Part shown: positions 5,375 through 6,775 of the stretch, in pieces | How the letters are laid out: the number at the start of each line of letters is the position of its first letter | Numbering within the stretch: the first letter of the stretch is position 1 | DNA from: HGM04593 sp964423665 | GTDB taxonomy: Bacteria > Bacteroidota > Bacteroidia > Bacteroidales > Bacteroidaceae | Assembly (NCBI GenBank): GCA_964423665.1 | Contig: CAYRFX010000096.1 | Coordinates: 1 to 6,775 of the forward strand | Length of the DNA: 6,775 nt | Reading direction: 5' to 3' | Made by a program: the position numbers and the translations under genes | The notes under the pieces: model-generated | Databases searched by the model: none | Told to the model about the DNA's origin: nothing | Seen by the model: only the letters and a program-made list of their open reading frames with translations

Positions 5375-6775
5375 ATGAAACACTTTTTGTATCACATCAA
5401 TGATTCTATAAAGAAACATTGGAACATGCCTGCTTTGACCAATTTTGGTGCAGAGACATACACATATGGTCAATTGGCAGAGGGTATTGAGAAGTATCAC
5501 ATATTCTTTGAGGAAGCCGGCGTTAAGAAGGGCGACAAGATTGCACTTTATGCCCGCAACTCGGCAGAGTGGGCTATTGCCTATTTTGCAACCCTCACCT
5601 ATGATGCGGTAACGGTTCCCTTCCTCCCCGACTTTATTCCCAGTGCCGTTGTAGAGCTTTCATGCTTCTCGGAGTGCAAGGTTCTTATAGCCGACGAGGT
5701 GGCAATCAAGGGGTTAAAGGAAGATGAAAAACTTATCCCGCAATTAGAAGCAATAAAAGGATTTGCGGGAATACTTAATGTTAAGGATATCAGTGTAGTA
5801 CATGCAAGTATTGAAAGCTTTGCGAATGCTGGTGAAAATATTCAATCGCATTACTCTTCGCGCTATCCCAATGGTCTCACAGCCGACCTCATCAACTATT
5901 ATAAAGAGGAGAAGGATATGGAGGCAGTTGTGGAAATCAGCTTCACATCAGGTACCACAAGCGCAACATCAAAAGGTGTTGTTCTGCCTGCCCGTTCACT
6001 CTCTGTGAACCTCGATTTCGGAATGCGTGAGTTGCCCGGCAGCGAAGGTGGGCACATTTTTGCTATCCTTCCTATGGCACACATGTTTGGTCAAACATTC
6101 GATGTGCTATATACTATAGCAAGCGGTTGCCACGTTTATGTGATGCCCGGCAAGCCCACGCCCGCCCGTCTGTTGGCAGGTCTTGCAGCGGTTAAGCCCT
6201 TTATGTTCCTCACCGTGCCTTTGGTTATTGAGAAGATTTTCAAATCCAAGGTATTCCCTCAAATACGCAAATTCCCTGCAAACTTCCTGTTGAAAGTGCC
6301 CGGTCTCGACCGTTTGGTGCTCAACAAACTGCGCAAAGCATTGTTTAATGCGTTCGGTAACGGCTTCACATTGGGACTCATCATTGGTGGTGCAGCTCTC
6401 AATCGCGAGGTAGAGGATTTGCTCAAACGTATGAAATTCCCCTATTGTGTGGGTTATGGAATGACCGAGTGTGGTCCGCTCATCTCATATCGCGATAGAA
6501 AAGAGTTTGTTAAATACTCTTGCGGAACATTGGCACACCCCATCGAGTTGCGTATCGACTCATCTAACCCCCGCCGTGTTCTTGGAGAAATCCAGGTTAA
6601 GGGCGATGCAGTGATGCTCGGTTATTATAACAACGAAGAGGCAACAAAAGCAGCCTTTACATCAGATGGCTGGTTGCGCACCGGTGATATGGGTATCCTT
6701 GATGCTCGCAAGAACCTCTTTATCAAAGGTCGTTGCAAGAATATGATTCTCACAGGTAGCGGACAGAACATCTAC
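5375..6775 (+). CDS. AMP-forming acyl-CoA ligase, array copy 4 (3' partial)
   Basis: I translated this frame by hand from ATG 5375: it is open for 467 codons to the window edge, with no stop or frameshift. The start is set by MKHFLYHINDSIKKHW, matching copies 2 and 3, with no Shine-Dalgarno. Visible motifs are the P-loop FTSGTTSATSKGVVLP (from residue 190), LPMAHMFGQ, FMFLTVPLVIEKIF, IIGGAAL, YGMTE (361-365), SCG, GEIQVKG, TGD (aspartate 438), GRCKN (452-456) and GSGQNIY at the edge. About 90 residues, including the catalytic lysine, should lie outside. The P-loop is one residue longer than in the other copies, and the family's VPGEIQV is VLGEIQV here. It is the most divergent copy (for example VMPGKPTPARLL where the others have IFTERPVPARLL or IFTEKPIPVRLL). 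A terminator and promoter upstream suggest separate expression. Family is certain; substrate is unknown. Confidence 0.92.
   Translation, partial: MKHFLYHINDSIKKHWNMPALTNFGAETYTYGQLAEGIEKYHIFFEEAGVKKGDKIALYARNSAEWAIAYFATLTYDAVTVPFLPDFIPSAVVELSCFSECKVLIADEVAIKGLKEDEKLIPQLEAIKGFAGILNVKDISVVHASIESFANAGENIQSHYSSRYPNGLTADLINYYKEEKDMEAVVEISFTSGTTSATSKGVVLPARSLSVNLDFGMRELPGSEGGHIFAILPMAHMFGQTFDVLYTIASGCHVYVMPGKPTPARLLAGLAAVKPFMFLTVPLVIEKIFKSKVFPQIRKFPANFLLKVPGLDRLVLNKLRKALFNAFGNGFTLGLIIGGAALNREVEDLLKRMKFPYCVGYGMTECGPLISYRDRKEFVKYSCGTLAHPIELRIDSSNPRRVLGEIQVKGDAVMLGYYNNEEATKAAFTSDGWLRTGDMGILDARKNLFIKGRCKNMILTGSGQNIY

Noticed and set aside
5942..5986. Copy 4 as a pseudogene
   Set aside because: Despite the altered P-loop, the frame is open for 467 codons and the P-loop lysine, YGMTE, TGD and GRxK residues are all present.
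1..6775. Non-ribosomal peptide synthetase or polyketide loading modules
   Set aside because: Each gene ends at the usual C-terminal ligase lysine motif or the window edge, with no carrier-protein or condensation domain in the window. A free-standing ligase serving an acyl carrier protein remains possible.

Overview
The window is filled by a head-to-tail array of four paralogous genes on the + strand. Each encodes an AMP-forming acyl-adenylate ligase of the long-chain fatty acid--CoA ligase type (ANL superfamily). Copies 2 and 3 are complete (556 and 557 codons). Copy 1 lacks about its first 18 codons because the window starts inside it, and copy 4 is cut by the right window edge after 467 codons. 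No other credible protein, RNA gene, mobile element or CRISPR array is visible on either strand.

The likely host is a member of the Bacteroidota, probably Bacteroidales. The evidence is moderate GC, A-rich translation starts without a Shine-Dalgarno sequence, a -33/-7 promoter of the Bacteroides type (TTTG, 20 bp, TAAATTTG) upstream of copy 4, and ligase motifs such as GRCKNMIL and GQNIYPEEIE, which resemble those of Bacteroidales homologues I know. The genus cannot be fixed from this sequence.

Layout: copy 1 (1-1628, 5' partial); an 11-bp gap; copy 2 (1640-3310); a 121-bp spacer that opens with a long GC-rich hairpin without a T-tract and continues as AT-rich DNA; copy 3 (3432-5105); a 269-bp spacer holding a strong intrinsic terminator (5135-5169), a near-consensus promoter that starts inside the terminator's T-tract, an 8-bp inverted repeat and a second weaker promoter candidate; copy 4 (5375 to the window end). 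Copies 1 and 2 are almost certainly co-transcribed, copy 3 is a partly insulated third member, and copy 4 appears to be its own transcription unit.

All four copies keep the core adenylation residues that are in view (P-loop lysine, YGMTE, TGD, GRxK). Copies 1-3 also keep the C-terminal catalytic lysine, so they look like working enzymes rather than decaying duplicates. They differ in the P-loop, in the segment just before it, and in the loop after YGMTE. This suggests divergence in substrate or regulation, although the substrate cannot be read from the sequence. Copies 2 and 3 are the closest pair and copy 4 the most distant. The array may continue beyond either edge.
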